A program made the position numbers and the translations under genes. The notes under the pieces are model-generated. The model saw only the letters and a program-made list of their open reading frames with translations, made no database searches and was not told the DNA's origin. From CAIZQW01 sp942493055 (GTDB taxonomy: Bacteria > Verrucomicrobiota > Kiritimatiellia > RFP12 > UBA1067), in NCBI GenBank assembly GCA_942493055.1, contig OW818680.1:1860001-1924000 (forward strand): DNA of 64,000 nucleotides. The letters run 5' to 3'. This document shows positions 34,277 through 42,974 of the stretch, one piece after another. The first letter of the stretch is position 1, and each line of letters begins with the position of its first letter.

Positions 34277-35058
34277 TATGGTTTTTCAGCGCTGTCCACA
34301 AACAGGCTGGTGCGATGTCCGCTATTGAGCGTCTCGATCTCCATCTCGCGGATCATCCAGCGGTCGTCCAGCATTTTCTTTACACGCTGGACCCACATCT
34401 TGCGCACGGGATTCCCCTGGGGGTCCAGTTGCTCAGCCTGCATTACGCACGCGAGCTTGACATCCACCCATATCCGCACAGCGGAACACCCGGGGATCGG
34501 CTCTGGCGGTGAAGCAAGCAATATATGGCAGTCACGTCCCAGCCAACTCTTGCCGCGCGGTTCGTCATCAAAACGGACCTCCTTCCACCAGAGGAAATCT
34601 AAGGTGAGATCCAGCCAGGTCATGTCTGTCCCGCGAATGCGCGCCGTAAAGGCGGGCGTCCCCAGATCCTTGACCTCCTTGCCTTGATATGCATAGAGCC
34701 TGAGCTGCGCCGGCTTGCCCTTCGGGCGTGACATCAGCGCGCGTTCAATCATATTGCTGCTGTTCTTTTCAAAGAGCAGGCACTCCGCAGTCGGCGGGTT
34801 CGCCCCCCACTCCATCATCAGCGTATAATCGTTTTCCGCCAAGGTCGTGGTTCGCCCCTGCTTGACCGTCATGCTTCCCTTCAGGACAACGGCATCCTTG
34901 GGAATAACGCGCGTGCAATCACTTAAAATTTGTTCGGCCGTACGTTTTTCAGCCTCTGCATCAACCGGGGTCTCCGGGAGTTCAACCACATCCTGGGCGC
35001 GCAGCTCTGCCATTCCTGCAAAAATCGTTAAACCAAAAATCAACCCTATCTTCTTCAA
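34276..35058 (-). CDS. LolA-like outer-membrane lipoprotein-sorting family protein
   Basis: 260 residues from a TTG at 35058 with AAAGAGG upstream. The TTG is preferred because an upstream ATG (35121) lies inside the promoter spacer. Signal peptide LKKIGLIFGLTIFAGMAELRAQ. Then a beta-rich domain: LKGSMTVKQGRTT, YTLMMEWGANPP, WLDLTLDFLWWKEVRF, and WVDVKLACVMQAEQLD, the pattern of the periplasmic outer membrane lipoprotein-sorting (TP0789-like) family. It probably binds acyl chains or lipoproteins in the periplasm. First gene of a three-gene run with the two CNNM proteins. Confidence 0.8.
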   Translation of the reverse strand: MKKIGLIFGLTIFAGMAELRAQDVVELPETPVDAEAEKRTAEQILSDCTRVIPKDAVVLKGSMTVKQGRTTTLAENDYTLMMEWGANPPTAECLLFEKNSSNMIERALMSRPKGKPAQLRLYAYQGKEVKDLGTPAFTARIRGTDMTWLDLTLDFLWWKEVRFDDEPRGKSWLGRDCHILLASPPEPIPGCSAVRIWVDVKLACVMQAEQLDPQGNPVRKMWVQRVKKMLDDRWMIREMEIETLNSGHRTSLFVDSAEKP

Positions 35059-35102
35059 GCAACCTCTTTCTATCGCATAACAGTTATGCTGAATTGGCTG
35101 AA

Positions 35103-35131
35103 ATAATACCAAAAACCGCATTCCAATACAA
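35103..35131 (-). promoter_or_regulatory. Sigma70-like promoter of the LolA-like/CNNM run
   Basis: On the minus strand: TTGTAT, 17-base spacer, TATTAT. It places transcription start near 35096, in line with a TTG start at 35058. Confidence 0.6.
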
Positions 35132-35182
35132 GACTGCGTAACATATTTACATGGGAGGATGACCTGTACGCGCCTTGGAATT

Positions 35183-36520
35183 CTACTCTTTTGTGTGCTC
35201 GAACGCCCCTAAATCCGGCGCAAGCCCACGAAAAGGGAACCCGATGTCAACGCCTTTGTCAATCAGCGCGCTTCCGGGCGCGAGATGAAGCAACTGAATC
35301 ACAGGCAGGTCGCCGTTGAGCTGCCGGGGCAGGACGAGTTCGCGCTCATCGACACTGACAAAATCAATGTCACTCAGTTTCAGGCTGAGGTCAAATGTGT
35401 TATGGCTGGCGACACTCTTGGACGCATCAAACTTGGATATCAGCGCGCGCGACTCATAGCTCAGGTTGTTCTTTAACGTATGCCCATAGCCATCCACATC
35501 CTTGAACCCGTCCAGCAGCATGCACAGCATATTAAAGTTGCATCCGTTCCGGAAGGCTGTGTTGTTCAGCCAGTCGCTGCCGCCCAGATGATGATTCGAG
35601 TAGAAGCCGCTGGCCTTGTTGCGGACAGCCAAGCAGAAGCGGATCTGGTGTCGAGGAACAGGATTGGGCACCCGCACCGGTGACTTACCATATCCCCCAG
35701 CCTTGAAGCCGTTCCCGTCACAGAGGGACTTGAACTCCGGCGAGTAGCCATTGTAAAACGCCCAGCAGTTCTCGAAGGTCACGGCTTCATGCGCATTGAT
35801 GCAGTCAAAACCGTCATCGCTGTTAAACCAGGCCCGGCACCCTCGGAACACATTGTTAGTGCTCCCTTTCGGCGGGTGGCACCCGAAGCCATCCGAGTTT
35901 CCTCCTTTGCCATTCTCAGACGTATAGTCCCAGTTGTTCCATGCATCGCAGTTGAGGAAGAGGTTGTTCGACCCCCGGAGACTGTAGATGCCGATGGACT
36001 GGCCATCGTGGATGCTGAGCCTTTCAAAAATATTGTGACTGCCATCATTTGCAAAGCCGATCGACTGCGTATGGTTGGTCAGCGTCACCTGAACACCGGT
36101 GACCTCCAACCCCTTCAGATGAATCCACGAGGCTGAGACATAAAAGGCGTCAACCCGCTGGAGCGGCTTCACTGCGGCGCAATCAAAAACAGGCTTTTCG
36201 CCTGGATACGCCCAGTACTGGATGCGCTTCCCAGGTTCTCCGCTCTTGTTGAGAAAGGTGAGATACGCGAAGATCCCTTTTTTGTGAGCGATCTGAGACT
36301 CTTTCATGGGGTAGATTCCACCCCGGATGAACACAGTGTCCCCCGGTACAGCAGCCTCTTGAGCGCGCTGAACTGTTGCAAAGGGTTTGTCTATGGCGCC
36401 TGGATCGCGATCACTCCCCTTCGGCGACACGTAATAGTCTGCCGCTCGCGCAACACCGATGATGAGCGAGGACAAGACCCCGCAAAAATGTATTTTACCG
36501 ATTGGACGCATCAAGGACAT
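35183..36520 (-). CDS. Secreted right-handed beta-helix protein (pectate-lyase-like fold)
   Basis: 445 residues. Signal peptide near residues 7-26 (IHFCGVLSSLIIGVARA), then YYVSPKGSDRDPGAIDKPFATVQRAQEAA, the classic opening of DUF1565-type parallel beta-helix proteins. Repeated N-rich turns follow: HNIFERLSIHDG, SNNLFLNCDAW, NVFRGCRAWFN, AVTFENCWAF. Relatives are polysaccharide lyases or glycosidases. It is the last gene of the lipid operon, six bases after the GH16 gene. Catalytic residues cannot be fixed by eye. Confidence 0.85.
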   Translation of the reverse strand: MSLMRPIGKIHFCGVLSSLIIGVARAADYYVSPKGSDRDPGAIDKPFATVQRAQEAAVPGDTVFIRGGIYPMKESQIAHKKGIFAYLTFLNKSGEPGKRIQYWAYPGEKPVFDCAAVKPLQRVDAFYVSASWIHLKGLEVTGVQVTLTNHTQSIGFANDGSHNIFERLSIHDGQSIGIYSLRGSNNLFLNCDAWNNWDYTSENGKGGNSDGFGCHPPKGSTNNVFRGCRAWFNSDDGFDCINAHEAVTFENCWAFYNGYSPEFKSLCDGNGFKAGGYGKSPVRVPNPVPRHQIRFCLAVRNKASGFYSNHHLGGSDWLNNTAFRNGCNFNMLCMLLDGFKDVDGYGHTLKNNLSYESRALISKFDASKSVASHNTFDLSLKLSDIDFVSVDERELVLPRQLNGDLPVIQLLHLAPGSALIDKGVDIGFPFRGLAPDLGAFEHTKE

Positions 36521-36526
36521 CTCCCT

Positions 36527-37381
36527 TTAATTCTTCGTATAGAAGCGAACCCAGTCAAAGTCCGCAAACGCTGGCAACCCGACATCGTCCATCTGCTTCG
36601 GAGGCGTGGGCTTGCCCCACAACACAGCCACACTCGTCAGCCAGACGCTCTGCAGCCCATGCGGGAACTTCGTCGCATCGGTCTCGTGTGTCAGCTTGCC
36701 GTCGAGGAAGAATTTCACCTTCGCCGGTGTGAACTCGCAGCCGAAAATATGGAAGTCTGTCGCAAAGTCAGGCACTGTCTTATCGTAGTAGTACACTCGG
36801 CCATAGTTGACCGACTTCTTCCCTGTCTTCTGGCTCCAGTCGATCACACCCGCAGAGTAGGAGCGATTGTTGGAGGCATCCTGCTCGCAGATATCGATCT
36901 CCTGTGCCCGCTGATCGGAGACCTGCCCGCTAGAGACTTGCTGGGCATAATCTTTGCCGCCCTTCGGAGCACGGTACTGCATCGTCCAGAACGACGTGTG
37001 CCAGCCAGCCTGCTTCGGACACCGGAACCGGGCTTCATAGTATCCGTACTGGAACTCCTGACGGCTGATGACGCCCCCGGCTGTGTAGTGCACCTTGCCG
37101 CCATCCTCCTTCTTCAACACCAACCGCAACAGGCCGTTTGACACCACGACATTCTCCGGCTTCTGGTAACTCAGCAGGCGTTCCCCTGTGCGATGAAACC
37201 ACTTGTTCGTATCGAGCGTACTGCCGTTAAATTCATCCGACCAGACAAGCGTGTAGTCCTTCATACTCCCGTCAATCACGGAAGGTGCCGGCTGTTTGTT
37301 CTCTTCCGCATAAGCGCAGAACGACAGAAGCGCAACCGTAAGCGTGAAAACGCGCGTTGTAATGAATGTGCATTTTTTCAT
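36527..37381 (-). CDS. Secreted glycoside hydrolase family 16 enzyme
   Basis: 284 residues with a signal peptide (TRVFTLTVALLSFCAYA) then the GH16 jellyroll: YTLVWSDEFNGSTLDTNKW, GYYEARFRCP, GWHTSFWTMQ, and the catalytic E-x-D-x-x-E motif in AQEIDICEQDAS. The C-terminal FDWVRFYTKN is also typical. It hydrolyses beta-1,3 or beta-1,4 glucans or galactans outside the cytoplasm. Its start overlaps the stop of the rhodanese-membrane gene (ATGA), so it is co-translated with the lipid operon, an unexpected pairing. Confidence 0.92.
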   Translation of the reverse strand: MKKCTFITTRVFTLTVALLSFCAYAEENKQPAPSVIDGSMKDYTLVWSDEFNGSTLDTNKWFHRTGERLLSYQKPENVVVSNGLLRLVLKKEDGGKVHYTAGGVISRQEFQYGYYEARFRCPKQAGWHTSFWTMQYRAPKGGKDYAQQVSSGQVSDQRAQEIDICEQDASNNRSYSAGVIDWSQKTGKKSVNYGRVYYYDKTVPDFATDFHIFGCEFTPAKVKFFLDGKLTHETDATKFPHGLQSVWLTSVAVLWGKPTPPKQMDDVGLPAFADFDWVRFYTKN

Positions 37382-38661
37382 TGATTTGTTCCTTTGTTAT
37401 ACGGTCTGATGCGATTGTTAATTGTCTTAACACACAACAAAACGACGATGGAGAGGATAAACAAGAACTCGGTGATCTCTTCCCACGCTTCAGCCCAGAG
37501 CAACGTATCGGAAAACGACCAGTAGATCAAGAAGCGCATCAGGCTGAAGCCCATGGTTCCAAGGCCTGCCGCAAACAGCATTTTGGAGGTGGTCATCCCC
37601 TCTTCCTTCTCTTTCAAGAGGAGCAACCAGGCCATCGCAAAAAAGAACATCGCGAGCAGCGGATAAATCCGGATTTCATACAGTTGCTGCAGGACAGAAT
37701 GGGTGAAGAGCACATCGGGTCCCAAAATTGGGCCAACACTCATAAAGTTTTTAAAGGGCGCACAGAGCGGCATCAGGCAGAGAATAATAAGGGCAGGAAT
37801 CGTGAACAAAAAAAGAATCCATAAATTGCAGGCAACCGGCTGATGCTTATAGCACTTTTTACAGATGTTCACAAAGGCGCAAGACGTCTCTCGCTGGGAA
37901 TAGTGAAGGAGCTGGTGATCAACAAAATCAACCACTGCATACGAGATCAAACCAAAGCAGACCAGCATTCCGTAACAATGCCAAAACTCCCACGTAAAGT
38001 TTTCAAGTCCGTAAAACAGATAGTTAACAGCACAGGCGTTCTCGCCCAGGAAAAAGGCTAGCAGTCCCCAACGAATGACCCGCCAGTGCGACTCCGGCTT
38101 TTTCCAGATGACCCAAGCGAGCACAAGGGCCAGCAGTTCGTACAGGGGTTTGAGCCCAAACGACGCAACACAAATCATCACCTGCTCCAGATACGTGAAA
38201 GGGATTCGCTTCACTGTTTCATCGGGCACTTCCTTCACAGCGCGGTCGGCTGTTTTGCAGGCGGCGATGTTACCCGATAACCAACGCTCGAAACCGCCCT
38301 GGACACTAAATACGTTGTTCACACCATTTTTGCGCAAGTGTCGAACCGCACGACTGCTCGCCCACCCTGTATTGCAAATCAGAAAAACGCTTGTTTTGGA
38401 ACGCAAGAGTTCGGGATTCAGTTTTTGCGGACAGGACTCCTTCACAGACCCTGGAAGAAGCGTCGTGCCATAGACGCTGTTCTGGCGAATATCGACAAGC
38501 AGATTATTGGCGGGGTCTCTCGCCAATGCCGCCCTGACCTCGTCTGGCGTGACGGAGGGGACGCTGTTCTGGAGTGTCTGGACAAGCGGAGTCAACACGC
38601 CGAAGCCGATAGTGAACACAAGGAGAAGAGAAGCGATGATCCTTTGCGCCTTGCTTTTCAT
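37378..38661 (-). CDS. Membrane protein with N-terminal rhodanese domain
   Basis: 427 residues. A membrane anchor (IIASLLLVFTIGFGVLTPL) precedes a rhodanese domain, about 35-130, with active-site Cys96 in FLICNTGWASSRAV and VFSVQGGFERWL. Six to seven membrane helices follow (about 155-425). A cytosolic or periplasmic loop has a CKKCYKHQPVAC cysteine cluster that could bind metal. Rhodaneses move sulfane sulfur. Overlaps the ACP gene upstream and the GH16 gene downstream by four bases each. The membrane part is not a family I recognise. Confidence 0.8.
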   Translation of the reverse strand: MKSKAQRIIASLLLVFTIGFGVLTPLVQTLQNSVPSVTPDEVRAALARDPANNLLVDIRQNSVYGTTLLPGSVKESCPQKLNPELLRSKTSVFLICNTGWASSRAVRHLRKNGVNNVFSVQGGFERWLSGNIAACKTADRAVKEVPDETVKRIPFTYLEQVMICVASFGLKPLYELLALVLAWVIWKKPESHWRVIRWGLLAFFLGENACAVNYLFYGLENFTWEFWHCYGMLVCFGLISYAVVDFVDHQLLHYSQRETSCAFVNICKKCYKHQPVACNLWILFLFTIPALIILCLMPLCAPFKNFMSVGPILGPDVLFTHSVLQQLYEIRIYPLLAMFFFAMAWLLLLKEKEEGMTTSKMLFAAGLGTMGFSLMRFLIYWSFSDTLLWAEAWEEITEFLFILSIVVLLCVKTINNRIRPYNKGTNQ

Positions 38662-39053
38662 TTGACGTGCACCTCCAGTTTGATAGTAACCATATTAACA
38701 AGAGAGTCCACTGTCATCAAGGAAATGATACTGTTTCTCGGGATCACCCCCGCTTGTGCCCGCTTGGATAAATCAGGGATGATCGGAAGCATGGCCTGAA
38801 TTTCCTCTTCTGTTAGATGCGGAGGAAGTGCCTCGTTCTGCGTCGGCTTGAGCAGGCGATCAAAGGCGGCATCTCTTATTTTAACTTTGAAATGCTTCTC
38901 GAGCGCAAACATCAAATCAAGAAAATCCAGAGAGTCCAGACCCAGATCATTGATCAATGTGTCGGTCGCCTTAATCTCTTCGGGATTTCGTGTTAAGCTT
39001 TTTGCCAATGCCTGTATGACAAAGGCGCGAATCTGTTCCTGATTAAATTCCAT
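38658..39053 (-). CDS. Acyl carrier protein with C-terminal extension
   Basis: 131 residues. The ACP four-helix core occupies about 1-85; Ser41 in NDLGLDSLDFLDL is the phosphopantetheine attachment site. A further 45 residues (LTEEEIQAMLPIIPDLSKRA through SLVNMVTIKLEVHVK) are not found in standard ACPs of about 80 residues. It would carry the growing acyl chain for the ketosynthase, SDR and dehydratase proteins of this operon. Overlaps the nitroreductase gene by 11 bases. Confidence 0.9.
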   Translation of the reverse strand: MEFNQEQIRAFVIQALAKSLTRNPEEIKATDTLINDLGLDSLDFLDLMFALEKHFKVKIRDAAFDRLLKPTQNEALPPHLTEEEIQAMLPIIPDLSKRAQAGVIPRNSIISLMTVDSLVNMVTIKLEVHVK

Positions 39054-39687
39054 CTGTTTTTCCTGACGTTGGTTTAATAATCACTTGATCAACTGTTTTT
39101 TTTCGAAGGGGCTGCGGCTCTTCATCTGGATAGCCCACAGACACCATACACAAAAGATCCCAGCCCTCCGGGACTGACAGCATGCGTGAGAGTGCTTCGG
39201 ACGCGATCAACGGACCTGTCATAACGCAAGACCCTAAACCCTGATCAGTAGCCGCAAGAAGCAGGTTCTGCACCGCCATCGAGACACTCATTACGGAACT
39301 CTTCATCTCCAACGCCTGGATGCGGTTACATGAAGAGCTGCCTTCCTTGAACAACGAAGCCAGCATCGGTTCGATTTTGTGGAGCACGACGATCAATGCG
39401 GGAGCCTGTCCGAAATTTTGAAAGTGCTGGCTGTAGGCCGAAAAACCCGCAGTGAAGCCGGGTTGCACATCCTCTGTCACACCCGCAATCGCCTCTTGTG
39501 TACAAACCACCAAGCGCTTACGGATTGCAGGGTCTGTAATGACTATGAAGCGCCAGGGCTGGCGGTTTGAGCCCGATGGGGCACAAATGGCGGCTTCCAG
39601 CACCTGACGAAGGACAGAATCTGGGACGGGTTGCTCCTTAAACTTCCGAATGGAACGCCTGCCTTGAATAGCCTCCATCACATTCAT
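39043..39687 (-). CDS. Nitroreductase-family flavoprotein
   Basis: 214 residues from the ATG at 39687, overlapping the SDR stop (ATGA). FMN-binding family signature: MEAIQGRRSIRKFKEQPV, EAAICAPSGSNRQPWRF, LLAATDQGLGSCVMTG and the C-terminal VSVGYPDEEPQP. Such enzymes reduce nitro groups, enones or quinones with NAD(P)H. No enoyl reductase of FabI or FabV type lies in this operon, so this protein may reduce or oxidise a double bond of the acyl chain; that is inference. Confidence 0.88.
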   Translation of the reverse strand: MNVMEAIQGRRSIRKFKEQPVPDSVLRQVLEAAICAPSGSNRQPWRFIVITDPAIRKRLVVCTQEAIAGVTEDVQPGFTAGFSAYSQHFQNFGQAPALIVVLHKIEPMLASLFKEGSSSCNRIQALEMKSSVMSVSMAVQNLLLAATDQGLGSCVMTGPLIASEALSRMLSVPEGWDLLCMVSVGYPDEEPQPLRKKTVDQVIIKPTSGKTDGI

Positions 39688-40427
39688 AGCGCGTACCCTC
39701 CATCGACATTGACCATGCTGCCGGTGATGCTCTTCGCCTTCTCGCTCAGCAGGAAGACAGCCGTCGAAGCAACGCTTGTCGCATCGACTAAGCACCCCTG
39801 GGGCATCTCAGCTAAAAATTGGGCAGAGCGAAACCCATCGGTCTGCTTAAGCATGTCAGTCTCCACAGGTCCCGGCTGGAGAACATTCACGCGGATCCCT
39901 TTCCTCGCATATTCGAATGCCAACGCCCGAGTGAACGAGACAAGGCCGCCCTTGGCGGCTGCATAGACGCTTTGCCCGCGAAAAACTTTTTCGCTCGTGA
40001 TCGACCCGATGTTCACGATCGCCCCATGATGTTCGGCGAGCATATACGGGAGGACAGCCTGGCAACAGAGAATGGGACCTGTCAGCGCAGAATCCAGTTG
40101 TGCTTGGATCTCCTCGCGGGTCAGCATCGGCAGCAGTCCCGGAAGATTCAGGGCTGCATTGTTCACCCAGCCATCTATACGCGGACAGCTCTTCAGAAAA
40201 AGGGCGATGCCTTCCTCAATCGCCTCCTTGCTGGTAGCATCAAACGGAAGGAGTACAGGCTCCGGAGCATGCAGGGCCCCGATCTCTTCACGCAGACTGA
40301 GCGCCTCAGCTTCGCTCTTGAGATAATTAATGCCGACACAAGCCCCGCACTTCGCTGCTTCGAGCGCAATCGCGCGTCCCAATCCCCGTGCCGCGCCTGT
40401 GACAATAATAAACTTTCCGGTTAACAT
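39684..40427 (-). CDS. FabG-like 3-oxoacyl-ACP reductase (SDR)
   Basis: 247 residues. NAD(P) motif VTGAARGLGRAIALEA, the NNAALN strand, catalytic serine NIGSITSE and YAAAKGG (Y-x3-K), and the C-terminal NVDGGYAL, a close match to FabG layout. It would reduce the 3-keto group of the ACP-bound chain with NADPH. The operon has three SDRs of this type; this one is directly coupled to the ketosynthase gene (7-base overlap). Confidence 0.9.
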   Translation of the reverse strand: MLTGKFIIVTGAARGLGRAIALEAAKCGACVGINYLKSEAEALSLREEIGALHAPEPVLLPFDATSKEAIEEGIALFLKSCPRIDGWVNNAALNLPGLLPMLTREEIQAQLDSALTGPILCCQAVLPYMLAEHHGAIVNIGSITSEKVFRGQSVYAAAKGGLVSFTRALAFEYARKGIRVNVLQPGPVETDMLKQTDGFRSAQFLAEMPQGCLVDATSVASTAVFLLSEKAKSITGSMVNVDGGYAL

Positions 40428-41644
40428 GTTTCCCTCCCGTTTCGAAAGACGACACTCGCGTTCATACCACCAAAGGCAAACGAGTTGCTCATAAAGTGTT
40501 CCATGTTTACGCGTCTGGCTTGGTTTGCGACGTAATCCAAGTCACATGCTGGATCAGGATGATCCAAGTTGATGGTGGGATGCGCCATCCCCTCATTCGC
40601 ACACAGTATGGATGCGATTGCCTCAACAGCTCCTGCAGCAGATATCAAGTGCCCAATCATCGATTTCGTTGAACTGATCGGTATCTTCAAAGCCCCGTCC
40701 CCAAAAACAGCTTTTATCGCCTGCGTTTCAGCCGGATCATTCTTGGGTGTTGATGTACCGTGGGCATTGATATACGCGATATCAGACGCGGAGAGCCCCG
40801 CCATTTCCAACGCTGCGCACATCGCCCGGGCAGCGCCTCGACCTTCTGGATCTGGTTCGCTGATGGAATAGGCATCCATCGCATTACCATAGCCGAGCAC
40901 TTCAGCAAAGATCTGCGCACCCCTTTGGAGTGCATCCTCACGATTTTCAAGGACCAAAACAGCCGCGCCTTCACCCAAAACAAATCCGTCTCTGTTCTGA
41001 TCAAAAGGACGTGAGGCTTTCGCAGGCTCGTGATTGCGCGTCGAGAGCGCATTCAACTTGCAGAACCCACCGAGACCCAACGGATTGATCATGGAGTCTG
41101 TGCCCCCCGCCAGCATCATGCGAGCCTGGCCGCGAGCGATGCGCAAAAAGGCATCGCCGATCGCATCCGTGCTTGCGGCACATGCTGAAATATGAATGGC
41201 CGAGGGCAATTGCGACTCAAGAACTGATGCCATCTGCCGCACACACAAATCGCCAGGGGTTTGCAGAAAATCAACCTGATCAATATCCTGTTCTTTCTGA
41301 CAAGCATAACGGACCAGATCAGGCATGTTGAGCAATTCTAATCCAATGCCCATACTGATGCCTCTGTCCTGGGAAGGATAATACTGCTCCACGGACTGTC
41401 CACTCTGATTGGCGTGTTCGACGGCAGTTTGCGTGGCATACACCGCAAAATCAATCTTTCGGTCCTTGAAGCGGAAAACAGGAAGGGTACACTGACCCGC
41501 GATTCGAGAAGGCAGGAGCGCGGCATTGAAAAGCGTGAGGGCTGTCACACCGGATCGTCCGTGCAGCAGTCCTTGCCGAAAATCTTCCAACGTATTTCCT
41601 AGGGGCGTGACACACCCCATGCCTGTTATAACGACGCGCTTCAT
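40421..41644 (-). CDS. Ketosynthase (FabF-like, beta-ketoacyl-ACP synthase)
   Basis: 407 residues from the ATG at 41644, overlapping the preceding gene's stop (ATGA). Complete catalytic triad: Cys155 in HISACAASTDAIG, His295 in NAHGTSTPKND, His332 in KSMIGHLISAAG. It performs decarboxylative condensation on ACP-bound chains. It is clearly separate from the housekeeping fabF at 24-25 kb and forms a pair with the truncated ketosynthase-like protein next to it, as in KS/chain-length-factor pairs. Confidence 0.93.
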   Translation of the reverse strand: MKRVVITGMGCVTPLGNTLEDFRQGLLHGRSGVTALTLFNAALLPSRIAGQCTLPVFRFKDRKIDFAVYATQTAVEHANQSGQSVEQYYPSQDRGISMGIGLELLNMPDLVRYACQKEQDIDQVDFLQTPGDLCVRQMASVLESQLPSAIHISACAASTDAIGDAFLRIARGQARMMLAGGTDSMINPLGLGGFCKLNALSTRNHEPAKASRPFDQNRDGFVLGEGAAVLVLENREDALQRGAQIFAEVLGYGNAMDAYSISEPDPEGRGAARAMCAALEMAGLSASDIAYINAHGTSTPKNDPAETQAIKAVFGDGALKIPISSTKSMIGHLISAAGAVEAIASILCANEGMAHPTINLDHPDPACDLDYVANQARRVNMEHFMSNSFAFGGMNASVVFRNGRETC

Positions 41645-42507
41645 CGGGCCCACTCGCTTTCAAAACTATTTTTATTTTCGTTCAGACGATGAATCAGGCG
41701 ATCCGACTTTCCCTCAACAAAGCGTGCGACTTCCAAAGGAAGCTCCACAGGCCCCAAATAGAGGGAACGGCCAGCAGACGCGCTACCCTGATCTGAAAAC
41801 ATGGTGAACTTATTCAGGCGCGCGAGAACTGTAGCCTTCCGGGCCTGTGCGTGGCGGAGCGTTTCCAATACAAGAAAACAGGCGCAGTCCGGAGCTGGCA
41901 GCGATTGGTGCATTTTGCAGTGATGGTTATGCACGAGGAAATTCTGCTGATCAACAACAGCCCCCAAGAGCACCGCCTGCGAGCGGCCCTCCAACAGGGA
42001 GTCCATCGCGTTTTGAAGAGCCAGGTAACTCTCGGCGCAGGAAGGATAGGTCAGATAGTATCCCCCCTTCATATTGAGGTTGGCGGAGATATGGTACGTC
42101 GGCATATTGGGCAGGCAGGAGAAGAGCAGCATGGGGTTGAACGCTTCGTAGGCCTCTTTGCAGAAGCGCTCCTCGGAAAAGCGATTGTCGACGCACGAAT
42201 GCTCCGCCACATCACGTGCTTCGCTCTCCTGGAAGGGAATAGGCCCAACTGCCATCGCAATCAAGGTCTTTGTTTCAAGTACGTCAGCAGCCAATCCGGA
42301 AACGCTCACTGCACGAGCCGCTGCGCATAGTGCGAGCCGATCCTGCTTGCTCATGAATTTCGCCGTCTTTCGAACACGTAGAAGCGGCACAGGATCAGCA
42401 TCATGTGAAAGTGATGCTGACGCCTGTTCACCCGTCACGACTCCTTCCGCAAACCACGTGCGGAGCGCGGCAGGAATCTCATAGCCTAAGCCTGTGACGA
42501 CTACCAT
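41641..42507 (-). CDS. Truncated ketosynthase-like (chain-length-factor-like) protein
   Basis: 288 residues from the ATG at 42507 (MVVVTGLGYEIP), overlapping the dehydratase end by seven bases; an upstream ATG at 42540 is possible. The N-terminal thiolase half is present, with a cysteine at the nucleophile position (YPSCAESYLALQ, Cys157). The protein then ends; the HGT and KSxxGH histidines of the C-terminal half are missing. It likely serves as a partner of the full ketosynthase rather than as a condensing enzyme. Confidence 0.82.
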   Translation of the reverse strand: MVVVTGLGYEIPAALRTWFAEGVVTGEQASASLSHDADPVPLLRVRKTAKFMSKQDRLALCAAARAVSVSGLAADVLETKTLIAMAVGPIPFQESEARDVAEHSCVDNRFSEERFCKEAYEAFNPMLLFSCLPNMPTYHISANLNMKGGYYLTYPSCAESYLALQNAMDSLLEGRSQAVLLGAVVDQQNFLVHNHHCKMHQSLPAPDCACFLVLETLRHAQARKATVLARLNKFTMFSDQGSASAGRSLYLGPVELPLEVARFVEGKSDRLIHRLNENKNSFESEWAR

Positions 42508-42974
42508 ATCTCTGGGATGTTCTGACAGTTGCGTGTCCATACGCGGTAAAGAGTCCTCCGTTGTTCGTGAATCGCAGGTATCGGGATATCCTTGAGCACA
42601 AAGGTCAAGGTGGCCGTAGCGACCTTCTTGGTGCCGCACATGACGAGGACTTTTGTTTTTACAGCATCCTCCATTTGCTCTTCCATGTTTGCGTCCAGCA
42701 CTAAGCAGTCTCCTGGCTCAGCCATCGAGTAGAACTTAGCTTCGTCAATTTTGACCAGCAGCGCTCGGCGCACCTGCTCCTGTGTGTTACGCGACATTTC
42801 AATCAGAAACCCCGACAATTGAGCCATGCTTTCAACGAGGAAGGCGCCAGGTAGCACGGGATACCCCGGAAAATGGTCATGTAATATTTCCGATTCGTAG
42901 GATACCGCCTTAATGCCCTGAGCTCTTTTCCCGAGTTCAAACTCCGTGATCCGGTCGATCATGTAGTAGCGCAT
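42501..42974 (-). CDS. FabZ-like 3-hydroxyacyl-ACP dehydratase
   Basis: 157 residues. Hotdog core: DRITEFELGKRAQGIKAV, then HDHFPGYPVLPGAFLVESMAQL with the catalytic His and Glu. It would dehydrate 3-hydroxyacyl-ACP in the second acyl-assembly set. Overlaps the radical SAM gene upstream by 16 bases. The C-terminus (about 120-157) diverges from housekeeping FabZ. Confidence 0.9.
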   Translation of the reverse strand: MRYYMIDRITEFELGKRAQGIKAVSYESEILHDHFPGYPVLPGAFLVESMAQLSGFLIEMSRNTQEQVRRALLVKIDEAKFYSMAEPGDCLVLDANMEEQMEDAVKTKVLVMCGTKKVATATLTFVLKDIPIPAIHEQRRTLYRVWTRNCQNIPEIW

